NCBI GenBank assembly: GCA_015039365.1
Contig: WION01000389.1
Coordinates: forward strand, 1 to 49,229
Direction of reading: 5' to 3'
From: Amanita rubescens
Taxonomy: Eukaryota > Basidiomycota > Agaricomycetes > Agaricales > Amanitaceae
DNA length: 49,229 nt
Position numbers and translations under genes: made by a program. The notes below the pieces were generated by a model that saw nothing but the letters and a program-made list of their open reading frames with translations, did no database searches and was not told the origin of the DNA. Below, piece by piece: positions 1-12,882 of the stretch (position 1 is its first letter; the number at the start of each line of letters is the position of its first letter).

Positions 1-1034
1 TGAATCTTGATCATGACAACATACTTAGCGCTCAAATCATGGTGTCATTCCTTGACTTTGGCTACCGGATCCTAGAAAGCTAGAACGCCAAACGAGTTAA
101 AAAATCGTAATATACATCGTTTCGTATCATAATAACGCCCGGCACGTAGCATTACGCACAATGAAACATCACGAGTCTTATTTTAATTTATTAATCACTA
201 AATTTGGATTTCCTGATACACTTGAATCTGAGGCGCGAGTACGACAAATCTCGGGCAGCGAATCTAGAACCGTGATTGGGACAATCGGGCGGGTCATGAT
301 TCAATAGGAAATGGGAGGGGATGCGTGTCCATAAGACGCAGCGGTCCCAGCTCTCCATTTGTTGATATTAATATCACATCGTCCTGGTCCCATACTGGCT
401 GCTCCGAGTCTAGGCTGCCGCTGATCCCGCACTGCCTCCAGTATTAGCTCAGGCATTTGCTAGCTTGGCAATAATTTTTGTGTGATCACTAACAGTTATT
501 GTTGGCACAGGTTTAGGTGTCTGGGGACGTGGAAGACCAGAGCGATTGCTGAGAACAGCTTCCTACCCCAGTTTTTTACGGCGGCCGCACCATGGTTATA
601 GTGCGGTAAGGTTTGGGTTTCTGACAAAATACGAATGTCACTTCAACATTATTCGGATAAACGCGATGGAGCCACTAGACGGACAATCAGGTTAGTTCAG
701 GCCAAGATCGGAAAAGGGGGGCTTTGCTCCAAGGAATAATGCGCATATCAACATCAGACGGCAAATTCCATCCTCGTGTGGCTAACCTTCCCGGGTTCCA
801 GTGGTTTCAGATGGCATGGCTGCGCAGCTTAATGTCCTCAGGGGTCAAGACAGGATGTCTAAGGTGTTGTCAGCTTCAGAATTACAAAGGAACGTAAGAG
901 GCAACCTTGTTGAGTTGCAAGTAGTAAACGCCCCCCCGTCAACCGACCTGGTCCATCGCAACGATCCTTCCATTCCTAAGATACACCATCCAAGGTAACT
1001 GGGAGACGAAGCGGTATTTCAACTGACGCCATCG
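1..1034. other. Left-edge intergenic region, no gene recognised
   Basis: I see no recognisable coding sequence here. Short open frames exist but none has a family-like motif or a credible exon chain. It lies upstream of the first F-box copy and may hold its promoter or the decayed end of a gene beyond the left edge. Confidence 0.5.
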
Positions 1035-3672
1035 ATGGGCGTGACCGTATCCTCCTGGACTGTCACGGTCGTATACCCCGCCATGAGCTCACCCGCAATA
1101 TACAAGACTAACCTGCTTGAAACTCTGCCACTTGACCTCCTTGCTGATGTACTCGTGTTCACGCGTTCAACAAAAGACATACTAGCAGTTGCCGATGCAG
1201 CAAGCATTTCTGCAGCATACTCACAAGTCCCTCGGGAACATTTATCTGGAAGAGGGCACGACGGTTCTGCTTTCCGAGACCCATGCCTAACCCACCGGGA
1301 TTCATGACTGAGTCCGCCTACGCAGCGTTTGTGTTCGATGCCGGAGAATGCGCGGTAAGTCATTGAATCTAGTTGATAGTCGCCGACTTTTGAAGTGGTT
1401 TAAACCATAGATGTGCTACAAAGAGACGAAACAGATGTATATTTCATTCGCCTTGAAGCTCAGATTATGCATGAATGTTAGATTCTATCCAACCATTAGC
1501 GCTTGTTGTGCCGTGATTCTAATGACTGATGCAGGCGATGTGTCGCACAAATTGCCTTCTTGATTTCGCGAAGTAAGACTGTTCTTTCTGTCTCCAATAT
1601 ATTTATGTTCTCTCAGTGATCAGAGGCTTCTCTATCTTGTGCCGCCAGAGCCGGAGATTCCGAGATTGGAGTCACCCCAGTGCATAGGTAACTTGGCCCT
1701 TTTTTCGGTTATTGTGGCTATAATATGTCACCAGAGTACATCTCTAATCCCAGTCGTTTTCTAATCCGTGGCTTTTCCGTCAAAGGTGAGTCACTTATTG
1801 TGAATCAGGGCCGGGGAACAGGATTCATTGAAACGCCGGCTTGTAAAGATGAAAAGCATAGTATCTATCGAAAAAATTACGATGAGAATAACAAGGCGAG
1901 TCTGGATCTGCACGTTACTTCGACAACTTTTCCTCATATTTCCTTCAGCAACGTGCGGTCAAGAGGAACAATGAATGGATGAAGGTAGTGATTCAAAGTT
2001 GGAATAAGAGTTATTTTAATGACAATGAACTAGTTTTGCATTAAACTCAATCGATGGAGGTTTGAATATCTCAAGGCAACCCATAACCTTAAACAACACA
2101 ACCGTCGCATGTACAGCCGAAATTACTTCTCCTTCTTCAGAGGTCGCTAATTTTGCATGTCAAGTGCCACATCATTTGCTAAGCAAAACGGTTACAACCT
2201 CAATGATCTTCTAAACCATACGAGTTACGGAAAAGCTTGTCGTCTCCACACGAAACACTTTGACAAGATGTCCAAAAGTGAGCTATTTGTTCCTGGATAT
2301 CGCAACCTTGCTGAAATTAAATATATCTAGATGATGAAACGGCGGTGGTTAACCTCGATCTGGAGTTGTTGACGCTGGCTGAGAATAGGCAGAGAAAAGA
2401 GATGGAAGACATTCGATCAATCACGGAAGCATATTATCACCGTCTGCGTGCAGAGACGCCGAGCATTATTTTACCTCCATTGACCACGTTCCAACAACTT
2501 CCAATAATCAGGTCCTTGCTCTCTTTGGCTAACCACGAGATAAAGAAGTCGATGCAAAACCTTTTGGAAATGGGTGTCGTGCGGTCCGAATTGGCAAAAT
2601 GGGAGAGCGAAGCTAGAAATCAGATGGCGGCAGTTTTGGGATACCATGATTTTGCCACCGCTCAGGAGAAGAAGATATTGCATCCGGCTGACAGGTTGAC
2701 CGCCTGGTTTCAATGCAAGAAATGCATTCAAGCTAGCAGACGCCTTCAGGGGGCCGCATCTCTGGATTTTGCCGAAGCCTGTGCACATGAATGTGGGGGC
2801 GCCGATGGTAAAGAACCGGGAAACGAGTTGTGGACAGCAACTAACTTTGTGAGAGACGAAAAGGTGAGGAAGAATCGGCAGTGGTTCCCTCTATTTATTT
2901 ATTGTCTGGAAGGCAATTGCAGCTGTTAGACAGATCTTCACGTTGTTCCAACTAGATGAAACTCGCCTACGTTCATTTTCCGAGATTAACGGCTCAAAAT
3001 GCGAAGATCCGCCCAAGATTACCTCCGCCCGTCAGTTCATATATGACGACCGCCTTCGGCGCGTCTTCGCTTCGTCTTGCCCCTTCAGCTCGTTCATATA
3101 TGACGATATGTTGTCGGAACCCAAAGTGGGAAACTTCAACATTGATGAGATATCATGCATATCCTGCGAGCCGTATGCGAATCTGGCACCTGAATACGTT
3201 GTAAGAGCTACCAGACTTACGTATAGCAACCCCCTCACGTTAAAAGTAGGCTCACCACTGCCGTAGGCACGAGGCCATGCAAATAAGAAGAATAGATGAT
3301 CCTGAGCACGAACGTCAGATGGACCTAAATCGTACTTACCCGTTGACTCGACACTGGTATGTGGTACGAACTCTCCTGACCAAACTTCGCAAAGATACAC
3401 GGCTGTGGAATGATGTGAAAGAGTTTACTTGTCGTCACTGTCTGTATCAAGCAGCCATGAAAACAGATATCGATGTCAAGACATTGGGTCAGAGTTTGAA
3501 GAAGATGACGTTTCGCGGAATCCGATTACATGTAAAAGCCAAGTGAGTTCAATAGCCTGGAATTTCTCTACGCTTGATCTACAGCTCATGGAACAGGCAT
3601 GGAATCGATGAGATCGCTGATGAGGATGTACTTGTCTCCCCGGAAGTCTGGAGGGAAATTGTGACTTATTAG
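1035..3672 (+). pseudogene. F-box / zinc-finger protein, frameshifted tandem copy (copy A)
   Basis: Paralogue of the gene at 3748-6456. An F-box-like start (LPLDLLADVLVFTRSTKDIL) is followed by a cysteine motif rebuilt across an intron near 1360-1410 (ECA/MCYKETK). Further blocks follow: LLYLVPPEPEIPRLESP, GYNLNDLLNHTSYGK, a long exon from about 2331 with LHPADRLTAWFQCKKC, then CISCEPYANLAPEYVV and a C2H2-like tail (CRHCLYQ...IRLHVKAKHGI) ending at TAG 3670-3672. Compared with copy B, one C is missing after position 1193 (GCC-GATGCAGC versus GCCCGATGCAGC). This shifts the frame in the F-box just before the SKHFC stretch that matches copy B. The rest stays readable through introns, so the break looks recent. 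The F-box would normally link substrates to an SCF ubiquitin ligase. ATG 1035 is the furthest upstream start; 1083 is an alternative. Confidence 0.7.
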
Positions 3673-3747
3673 TATATTGAGTATGGAAATAGGGCCAAGC
3701 CTGCATTGTTAGTGTGACTGTAACGTACCAAACGTCTCTTTCAGGAC

Positions 3748-6456
3748 ATGCCACGAAAGCGAGCCAAAAAGGCCAATGCCGTTGACGCGAACACTCCACG
3801 CGTCTCGGATTCAACTCTCCCTAAAGACGATCTTTTGATGTTATTGCCGGCGGAAATAATATCCCAGGTCTTGATCCATACACGTTCAACACGAGATGTT
3901 CTCGCTGTGGCCCGATGCAGCAAGTATTTGTGCGTGATGCTTGTAGATCCATCGAATGCTACAATCTGGTCAAGTACAAGGAGGAATACTGGACAGAGTC
4001 TTTATCGTGGCATGCCTGACCCTCCTAGCGGGATGACTGAGCCTGCGTATGCTGCATTCGTGTTTGACGGTGGGAAATGCGAAGTCGGTGTTTATATTCT
4101 TTACCTTCCGGCAGGATATATTAATCTTTTGCCCTGTCGAAGATCTGTCGAGAATATACGAAAGAGAAGTATTGCTCATTCGCCATCAAGTTACGCTTAT
4201 GCAACAAGGTGCTTGTTGAATCCTAACTATTCCTACTGGCGTCACTCATAATCAGAGCAGAAAACGTGTCAAAACTTTTTATGGAAGTGTCAGCACTTGT
4301 TCTGGATTCCACCGTAGGAGTTTTCTTTTCCCTCAAGCAAATTTGCCTGACGCTTTTCCCGCTCAAGACTTTTTCTACCAAATTTAGATACTGATGAAGG
4401 ACAGAACAAGGACATCTTGAGGGCGGTTCCATTAGTAGAATCAGAATGGTGCCTCGGTAATGTACAAAATGTTCACGAGAGACGCGATCTTATATTTGTG
4501 ACGTTTTTACAGCACAGGGAACGTACAAGACTCAATCACCATTTATCCTACGATACTTGTCAGCGTCTTCTTTTATAGGACGACATATGGTTTTAATCTG
4601 GCTTATTACCTAACTAGGGCCCAGTTATAAACCCCATTGTCGACAGAAGTACTGGGAACAAGCCAAGGGAAAGTGGAGGCGCATTTTGGAGGTAGAGGGT
4701 GAAGAAATATACCGGAGCGTAAGAAAACCCTGCCATTTGCATTGTATGACCGCCTCATGATCATTCCGCAGAAGCTGGAGATAGCTATTAAAAAGAACGA
4801 AGAGTGGATGGATGTTAGTCCAATGAATCCTGTTCCACATTTATGGAAAGTGACACGCATACATATTATATAGTTCTGCGTGGCCCTCTCGCATTGGAAG
4901 CGAGACGACGTTCAAAGAACGGGGCAGAAGTAAATTCGCAAACTTACTCATGTACGTGGCATTAGAACATGGGACAATCACACTACTTAAATGTGAGGGG
5001 ACAGGTCAAAAATGATTGCCTATAACAATGGCTATGAACTTTCTGATCTTCGGGAGCACAGCAGCTATGGTCCTATGCTTAGTTCCAGAAATATGCACGC
5101 GGAGTTCCTCGAGATCAACGGCTAGTTTGTCCTCATCCTGTACGACCATCTATTGACCGGTTATTGCAGACTTCGAGCGAATTGCATCGACGGTGGAATG
5201 TGAATTGCTGATGTTGGCTCAGCAACGCGAACGCAAAAGACTCGAAGCATTATCAAAAAATAATCTGGCTGCCTTGGCTGTTCTGTATCAGCACTTCCGT
5301 TCGGAAGAACCGGCAATGGTTTTACCTCCTTTTCCAATGTTCCTACGTCTCCCCACGATCGAAGGCTCCCTACTAAACTTTGATGGTCAGAAGATTAAAG
5401 ATCATTACCGCAGACGTCGGGAACGAGTCGCCCCTGCGCGCAATCTTCGTGATCTTTTAAAGAAGCCCGAAATCCAAATCGTCATCAAAGCCGAACTTTC
5501 AAAGTGGGAGCTCAATGCAAGGCAATCGTTTGCCGATGCACTGGGGTTCCCTAGATGGGTTTCTGCAAGCGCTACTGTGCTGCATCCTCTCGACCGGCTG
5601 ACTGCTCGTTTCCGGTGCAAGAATTGTCACACTGTATCCAACCACTACAAGATGGATTCCTGTTTAGATTTTGTTGGGGTTTGCAGACACGAGTGTAAAA
5701 CATCAGACGGCAATGGCGAAAATGAAAAAAGCGAGTCATGGGATTCATCAAGGTTCGAAAGAGACCAGAGAGTCAGTAGTGATTCCATCTGTGTGCCTCA
5801 TAGCGTTAACGCGATTGATAGGCAACCGATGCTATGAGGAAACTTTTGACATTACTATCCATTGACGAGGCATCTATTGACTCACTTAAGCTATTTCGAA
5901 AGCGACGTCTCGATCTTGGCAAGCGGCAGCCGAACATGATTGTATGTATGTCCTGTCAGCCCAACTTGGTATTGACAGATGAAAATGTTGTACGTGGCTG
6001 TATATCGACTAATATGCTTGTGATCAATGACGTCTCAGATTGGCCATTGTCATCGTCATGGCCATGATAATATGGAAATGAGACTCTTCCGATCCAGCCA
6101 ACCAACTGGTCAACCGAATGGGATGCAGATACTCCTCAGCGAAACTCTCGTTCCTGGCCTGGTGAAAGACCTCATTGACTGTTCTGCCAAGGGCAAGAAA
6201 TCGCAAAGCGAGAAGAAATATGGTTGTCGACTGTGTCTATACGAAGTGTCACATACATTTAAACGGTATATGCCCGACAGACTTGCGAGAATGACATTTA
6301 ACGGTTTCAGATCTCATCTAAAGACGAAGTAAGTGCACCTGCGCGTGCCACACGAGCGTGCAAACATTTATCACCACTTATTACAGACATGGGATTGAAA
6401 TGCCGGGCGACGAGGATGTATTTATCTTTCCTAGCCCAAAGGTTGTATGGTGGTAA
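3748..6456 (+). CDS. F-box and C2H2 zinc-finger domain protein (copy B)
   Basis: Multi-exon gene of a lineage-expanded Agaricomycete family. Exon 1 encodes a basic start (MPRKRAKK, possible nuclear signal), an F-box-like helix (LLMLLPAEIISQVLIHTRST) and the family stretch MTEPAYAAFVFDGGKC. After an intron comes EICREYTKEKYCSFAIKLRL, giving a C-x2-C pair. Later blocks are VESEWCL, KYWEQAKGKWRRILE, GYELSDLREHSSYG, a long exon from about 5170 (ECELLMLAQQRERKRLEAL ... LHPLDRLTARFRCKNC), IVCMSCQPNLVLTDENVV, and a C-terminal finger with C-x2-C in CRLCLYE and H-x4-H in HLKTKH, split by the last intron. It ends at TAA 6454-6456. No frame break was seen. F-box proteins recruit targets to SCF ubiquitin ligases; the target here is unknown. 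Exact exon ends between 4080 and 5180 are approximate. Confidence 0.75.
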
Positions 6457-6996
6457 CGCGGTTGCTGCAAGGTTTCAATTCGAGCTATTGATGCCTTGCG
6501 GTAGTAATGACTTTGTCACCACGGTTCTTTTACGCGCTTCATAATGCCCATAACCCGTGGAGATCGAAGTAAAAGGCGGGATGTGACGTGACTGCGTAGT
6601 TAATCACGGGCAGTTTGGCCCATATGGGTTTCATCTTAGGCCACTACACTCCTCGGTAGTGAAACCCAGTTACCACTGCTCCTAAAGTAATACGTTCCGA
6701 AAGCGCAGCCGAACTGAGGTAGACGTCGTGCAACAATGTTTTCAATGAAGGCGCGCTCAGGGTATTACGATTCCAACGTGAATCGGGAGCAGGTGTTGTC
6801 CCAAGTGATCGCTCTCTGCTTGATTTCCTTACGCACACTTTCACATGATGAACAAAAGACTCCCAAATTAGGTCCCGAACAACGGTCAGGGTTGCGGTGA
6901 TCGATGCCAGCAATTTTATATATTGCACCATTATATATGAGAGGGCGCGGCCGCTAACCACTGGTTTTTCGTGCTGTCGCGTGTCCCTCCGTCGCT
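6457..6996. other. Intergenic region, probable GH47 promoter
   Basis: No gene seen. Two TATA-like stretches (TTTATATATTG near 6915 and TTATATATGAG near 6931) lie 60-80 bases upstream of the GH47 start, a reasonable core-promoter distance. Their function is inferred. Confidence 0.4.
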
Positions 6997-9501
6997 ATGA
7001 AGCTTCACGTCGCGACAGCCCTTCTCATCTTTTCCCATGCCCTTCTCGGTCAAACTGGCCAGATTCAAAGTGATTCCATCACGCTACCTGCCAGCGCTCC
7101 CAAAGACAAAGCTGCTGTGAAGCAGTTATTCTTCGAGAGTTACTCAGTGTATACGTACGCTGTTCAACCTTAAACAAGGATGATTGTTTGACTAATTGTC
7201 GCGTAGAGATTATGCGTTCGGGCACGATGATGTTGCTCCTATTGCTCAGGGTGAGTGTTTGCCGTGCGCGTGTTTTAATAGCATGTTGACCAAGTCTCTG
7301 CAAAGGTTCCGTTGACGGACTCGGTGGATGGGGTATGTCGATTGATTGGTGAAAAAGCAGTAATATTGAGATAAAAACAGGCGCGTCTATTGTGGATGCA
7401 CTCGGTACCATGGTAAGTCTTGCAGGCGCGCCCATTTTTGTCATATAGATACTCAATGCACCGTGTAGGTACTTATGGGCTTCGAGGTTTGTCTCATAAA
7501 GTCAAGTTGTTCACCGCCTTAACTGGTTGATAAGGACTGGATCGCGGAGGCAGTTAAACAAATAGGCAAGACGAACTTTAACGTGACTGACACCGATGAA
7601 ACCATCAGGTGAGAATGGAAATTCTACTTATGATTTCGGCTTTTAAGTGATTTGTATAGTGTCTTCGAGACCACTATCCGTTGGGTTGGTGGTTTGTTGA
7701 GCGCGTACGAGCTCACAGATTATCAATATCCTATCCTACTCGAGAAAGCTCAGCAGATAGGTGACAAGCTTGTATATGCATGGTCTTACGTGAGTCCGCG
7801 AAATTCATGTTGGAAATCCGAGACTTAACGAACGCAGGGCAATACTATTCCATTCGGACACCTGAACTTCACAACCAATTCTCCAGTCGATGCCATTGTA
7901 AGTTTGGACGTTCCATAATCCTGATCTTTCTCAAAATTCCGCACAGAGCAATATCGCCGAAGCAGCCTCTGTGAGTATCAATGCACATGTTGAATCATGC
8001 TATCTAATGAGTTTATTCTAGTTATCACTTGAATTTGGGACGTTGTCAAAGTATACTAAGAATCAAACATATGCAAATCTAGCCCTCAAAGCCGTCGAGC
8101 ACATTGCCAAGCTTGTGAGCTTTACCTTTGTCTTATATACGTTTTCTTATTGATTCCGCTGGACGTTAGCCCTCCCCCCTTCCAGGTCAGTTACTGTTGC
8201 GTTTGCCATCGAGTATCACATTTAGAATGCCGATGTCTATCAGGACTTGCTGCCCAGGATATTGATCCTGTAACTGGTAATTCCGTAGGCGGCTATGTCG
8301 TAAGTATGATAGACTACATGTTATACCCTGATTAAAGACTTGCATAGACTTGGGGAGGAGGATCAGATAGCTGTTTCGAATATTACGCAAAATACACGCG
8401 GCTTTTCAACCCAAGTGATACTCTCCTTATTGATACCTGGGCTACCGCTGTCGACTCGTCAATTCGGACTCTGATGAAGGTGAGTCTTCTGGATAAGCGG
8501 TCAAGATACTTTGCTAATATTCCATCTACAGACGTCAACCGTAGGTAATCACGTCTACATAGCAGACTTGGACGACGAGAAAGATATTGTCTACATTGGC
8601 TCTCACTTGGAATGTTTCGCCGGTGGAAATTGGATCTTAGGTAGCTATTTCGAAGGTTTTAAGAAATATGGGCTAATACTTCTGCTCAGGTGGCAAGATG
8701 TTGAACAATGATACTATCGTCAAAGCTGGCCTTCAATTTGTTGACGCGTGTTGGAATACATATGCAGGCACACAGTGAGTATATGCGACGTTAGGAGGTC
8801 CAGAATTAATCGACGCGTCTATCAGAACTGGTATTGGACCTGAAGTCTTTGCATACATATCACCCGATGGGAACTTCACTGGTTCCGGTGCGCCAAACCA
8901 GGAGCAACTGGACTTCTACAATAAAAATGGATTCTACATCTTGACTTCCGACTATGTTCTGAGACCTGAAGTCCTCGAATCCAATTTCTATGCGTGGCGT
9001 GCTACTGGCGACATGAAATATTATAACCGTGCTCTCGCTGCTGTCAAGAGCTTCAACGACTATCTTATAGTTGGAAACGGGGGTGCAGCGGGCCTAAATG
9101 ATGTGAACAATATCGCTGCCGGCAGGATCGATGACACGGAAAGCTTCTGGTTTGCAGAGGTTCTGAAATACTTGTATGTTTCAATCAGGTTTCATGCGTT
9201 AGACAAGTAGCACTAACCAACGAAAAGATACCTCACATTCGATGATCCAGAAACCATCAGCCTTGACGAATGTGAGTATTTCCGCTGAATAGACGAGATA
9301 CATGCGCTTAAACTCGTTTTAGATGTATTCAACACCGAATGTCACCCGCTTCAAGCACCTACAGCCATGTCCCAGTACGGTTCTGGAAAATTGATCGACA
9401 ACTCTATCTCGTTCCAACTTAATGGTCCAAACGTTCCTGCAGCTACTGTCAGCGCAGGTACACTGCAGCCGTCCCAACTAACTCTCAAAGTTAATTTATA
9501 A
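6997..9501 (+). CDS. Secreted GH47 class I alpha-1,2-mannosidase
   Basis: Glycoside hydrolase family 47 enzymes trim alpha-1,2-linked mannose from N-glycans and fungal mannoproteins with inversion, using calcium. The protein starts with a signal peptide ([19 protein letters not shown]) and has no retained membrane anchor, pointing to secretion. Family motifs appear in order across about ten or more short introns: [43 protein letters not shown] (holds the general acid Glu of the family), [20 protein letters not shown] (catalytic Asp region), ESHLECF-like [11 protein letters not shown] and DACWNTY (disulfide cysteines), [18 protein letters not shown] (catalytic Glu), and FNTECHPL, whose Thr binds calcium. 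The stop is TAA 9499-9501. All key residues look present. The neighbour Swp1 acts in N-glycan attachment, but clustering is probably coincidental. Confidence 0.93.
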
Positions 9502-9794
9502 TCGTCATTCCTTTTACATTCTGATGAACACTTGGCATACATAACCGGCGTTTGCCTGCCAAAATTATTCTATATCTATTCCGGACACCGCATGCTAGCG
9601 TCATAGAGAACACTTGGTTGCTACCGTTTTTCTAGTAAAATCTGGACACGACTAGATACCGATATATTCCCGACTTGGTAGAATTGATATGAAACAAAGT
9701 TGCTTTGCTTTGCTTTAAATAGCCAGTCACGACGTGGCACAAATTCATTCTAAATATCTTCCATTTCGTACCACATAGAGAGTAAATATTTGCA

Positions 9795-10806
9795 CTATTT
9801 ACGCGCAAGTCTTTTGCTAGCTATACTCGCGAGAGCGTGTTTTCCAGTGAAAAACGCGACTAGACCGAGAATAGAACCGTAGAACAATACATCGCCTAGT
9901 TTGAGAGCAACCCAGTACCAAAAGAGTAACGCTTCGAATGCGCCGAGGGTTAGGATGAAGGGGAGGATGTGAAGTGAAAAAAAGTGTGTTGGACTGGGAG
10001 CGTTTTGTGACCACTGCGTGCGTAAGGGGTTGTATCAGTTACGGAGGTTTTGGTATAGAGTGAGAGAGACTTACCAATCCCAGGAGGACAACCCAGGGAG
10101 CTAGGACGAGCAAGGCGAAAAAGGCAGAGATGAATATTGGGGGAAGTTTTTCGTCTGCCCGGAAGGCGTGTTGTATTTCGGGGAGGGGATGGAAGGAGGC
10201 TTCGTCCGGATGGACGGGGGCCGGGAGGGATGGCGGGACAGAAAGATCAAACAAGTCAACGGATATGGGAGAGTAATTTGGTGATCCGATGATTAGAGTG
10301 ACTTGGAGGGGAGCGGTTGAAGTGGGAGGGAAAGATGCTGGGGGTTTAGACATGTTCTGTATGACGCAGGTTAATATTTTGTTTTTTCAAAGTGAAAGTG
10401 GTTGGTACTTGCCAGTTCGAACTTGGCTTTTCCGGAGGCCGTTACTCGGACGGGTTGGATGCCTTCTTCGTCTGATTCGGCATCATAGAAGCGGAGGAAG
10501 GCCTGGTGGGGTTGGACGCCCTTGTCTGCTTCCTTGTCCAGCACTTGGAAGGTCAACTTGAGGGTATCACTTGTGTTGAGAGTGATGGGGGATGAGAGTT
10601 TTCGTTTAATTGATAACCTGGCAAGGGGAACGGGTGAGTGCCATGGAATGAGGCATGTATGTTAGTGTTGCGACGTACGACTCTGAGCGTAGGGGAGTGT
10701 TGGAACCTGGAGATGTGACGACGATACGGGGTGACTGCACCGTTAAGAGAGCACCTCGTACAGTGGCTGCGAGAAGTAGCAGCGAAATTGGGAAAAGGCT
10801 GAGCAT
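9795..10806 (-). CDS. SWP1: Oligosaccharyltransferase subunit Swp1 / ribophorin II
   Basis: A non-catalytic subunit of the ER oligosaccharyltransferase, which moves the lipid-linked glycan onto Asn in nascent proteins. The start at 10806 opens a signal peptide (MLSLFPISLLLLAATVRGAL). Luminal part: LSIKRKLSSPITLNTSDTLK, then QVLDKEADKGVQPHQAFLRF. The family block PEIQHAFRADEKLPPIFISA precedes membrane segments (FFALLVLAPWVVLLGLW; LPFILTLGAFEALLFWYWV; VLFYGSILGLVAFFTG) and a basic tail (ASKRLARK). Three introns: about 10617-10674, 10357-10412 and 10014-10074. The middle one appears to use a GC donor (GCAAGT...CAG): splicing there gives FEL/NMSKPP, whereas the nearby GT gives a stop. Divergent from RPN3 with a tRNA between them. 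Confidence 0.92.
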
Positions 10807-11003
10807 GACGCTCTGAATGCCTGACGCGACGGGAATGCAGAGCGCTTGACACGTAAAAGTGTTGCTTATGTCAGATGCAATTACTCGCACGAGTAACTCT
10901 ACTAGTACTTGCTGGCCAGTTCCAAAAGTATAAAAAGTGATCCAGGCAATGCATATAGACAACAGGAAGATTGAGCTAGCATAGAAAAGAAAGAAAAATT
11001 AAT

Positions 11004-11076
11004 AGTCCCCACCGTGATTTGAACACGGGACCCTGCGATCTGCAATCGCATGCTATAACCACTTAGCTATGGAGAC
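11004..11076 (-). tRNA. tRNA-Cys (anticodon GCA)
   Basis: A cloverleaf folds on the minus strand. The acceptor stem is GTCTCCA with TGGGGAC (one G-T pair). The D arm is GCTA...TAGC, the anticodon stem TGCGA/TCGCA encloses the loop TTGCAGA (anticodon GCA), and the T stem is CCGTG/CACGG with loop TTCAAAT. The discriminator base is T, a known Cys identity element. There is no intron. A run of five T follows on the minus strand (10994-10998), suiting RNA polymerase III termination. Confidence 0.95.
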
Positions 11077-11178
11077 TTAATCGTTCGCTTACCTTATTAC
11101 ATCAGACACTGTCATCAGCCGCGTCTAGAGTACGCGTCACCAGCTCGTGTATCCTGATATCTCCACACTCTTGACACA

Positions 11179-12882
11179 ATGGCCGACGTTGAAATGAAAA
11201 AGGCTGAAGATGAATCAAAGCTCGACGAATCCAAGAAGGAAAAAGAAGAGCCTGTCCCACTCACTCCATTACAAGAAGTGAAAGCCAACGTTACGCTCAT
11301 AGACCGGGCAGTGGCTAATCTAGAGCCACGCTTTATACACCGTGTCCTCCGCTCTTTGACATCGTTAAGGAAGAAGCTAGACGAGAACATCATACGAAAT
11401 GCAATCGACGAATTGTATCTCAGAGGTTCGTCTGGAGTAAACTGTTGTTGGAAAGGTTGTTCATCTATTCGAATTGTAGACAACCCAACGAAAAGGTCGC
11501 TTTTATCATGGCTTCCCGAACCTACCATGGATGTGGACGCCGTCAGCTCTAAACCTGCTTTTACAAACTCGGTGCAAGACCCATCGCCAGAGAGCGAAGC
11601 GTATCTTCGTTTATTGATCATCTACCGCTTGTTGTCCTCTCGGACGTCATACGAGAAGGCTCTTGAGCTTGCTCAAATGACAGTGGAGAAAATCCAGGCC
11701 CTGAATCGTCGGTCAATGGACCCGATCGCGGCGAAAGTGTGGTATGCCGTTGAACGAGCGTTTGAACTTGGCGCACGCTTGGCCGATGCTCGTCCGTTAG
11801 TCCTCCCACTGTTATATTCCGGTGTATATGGCTGACGGGGATCGACTTAGGTTGTTTTTGTCAGCTCAGCGAACTGCTGCGCTGCGACACGATGACGAGA
11901 CTCAGGCATCCCTCCTTAATTGCCTTTTACGCAACTATATACACTACAATTTGTATGACCAGGCGGACAAACTGGTATCGAAGACGACGTTCCCGACGTC
12001 TGCCGGTAATCCACAGCTTGCGCGATACCATTACTACCTTGGACGGATCAAGGCTGTTCAGCTCAACTACAGCGATGCTCACTCCAACCTACAACAAGCT
12101 ATCCGACGTGCGCCTCCGCCAAAGACTGCACCTGGCTTTTACCAAGCTGTCCACAAATTCTTTGTCGTTGTTGAACTACTTATGGGAGATATTCCCGAAA
12201 GAAGTCTGTTCAGGCATGCTGTGCTCGACAAAGCTCTCGGCGCATACTTTGAGATCGTGAAAGGTCTGGCATACTTTAAACGTATATATACACGCAACTA
12301 ATAATTTTTCATCAGCCGTTCGAAGTGGCTCGTTATCGCAATTCCAAACTACTCTCACCAAGCACGCGGCACAATTTGAGGCGGACAGGACTTACACCCT
12401 CATTGTAAGACTGCGCCAAAATGTCATCAAGACTGGCATTCGTCGCCTGTCATTGTCATATTCCCGCATATCTCTCAGGGATATCTGCGTCAAGCTCCAC
12501 CTCGACTCGGAGGAAGATGCAGAGTACATCGTTGGGAAAGCCATTCGAGACGGAGTCATCGAAGGTCGAATTGTGCACGAAAAGGGATGGATGGAATGTG
12601 GAACACAAAAGGGCGGTTATGGTCCTGAAGTTAGCGAGATGTTCGGGAGACGTATTGGTTTCTGTCTTGACTTGCACAATCAAAGCATCAAGGTATGTGT
12701 TGTTTTGTTTTTTTTTGGGGGGGATGTTAAATATATTCCGACACTAGGCTATGCGTTATCCTTTAAATGCGCATAGAAAAGAGCTTGCTGCGGCTGAGGG
12801 AGCGAGAGAACGAGAGAAGGTGTTGGCAAAAGAGATTCAAGAAGGGGAATTAGATGACGATGACCTCGCTGGTGATTTTTAG
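11179..12882 (+). CDS. RPN3: 26S proteasome regulatory subunit Rpn3 (PSMD3)
   Basis: A PCI-domain subunit of the 19S lid of the proteasome, needed for lid assembly and binding of ubiquitinated substrates. The N-terminus is acidic (MADVEMKKAEDESK), followed by the helical-repeat region (LEPRFIHRVLRSLTSLRKKL; AAQRTAALRHDDETQASLLN-like; YHYYLGRIKAVQLNYSDAH; FFVVVELLMGDIPERSLF). The PCI part reads YSRISLRDICVKLHLDSEED, and the C-terminus is RYPLNAHRKELAAAEGAR with an acidic end. Introns at 11796-11850, 12264-12315 (branch-like CTAAT) and 12693-12747 give one continuous frame ending at TAG 12880-12882. The third intron contains a T-rich then G-rich run. The gene looks intact. Confidence 0.95.

Noticed and set aside
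12700..12724. T-run followed by G-run as a functional element in RPN3
   Set aside because: It lies inside a normal short intron; simple-sequence drift is sufficient.
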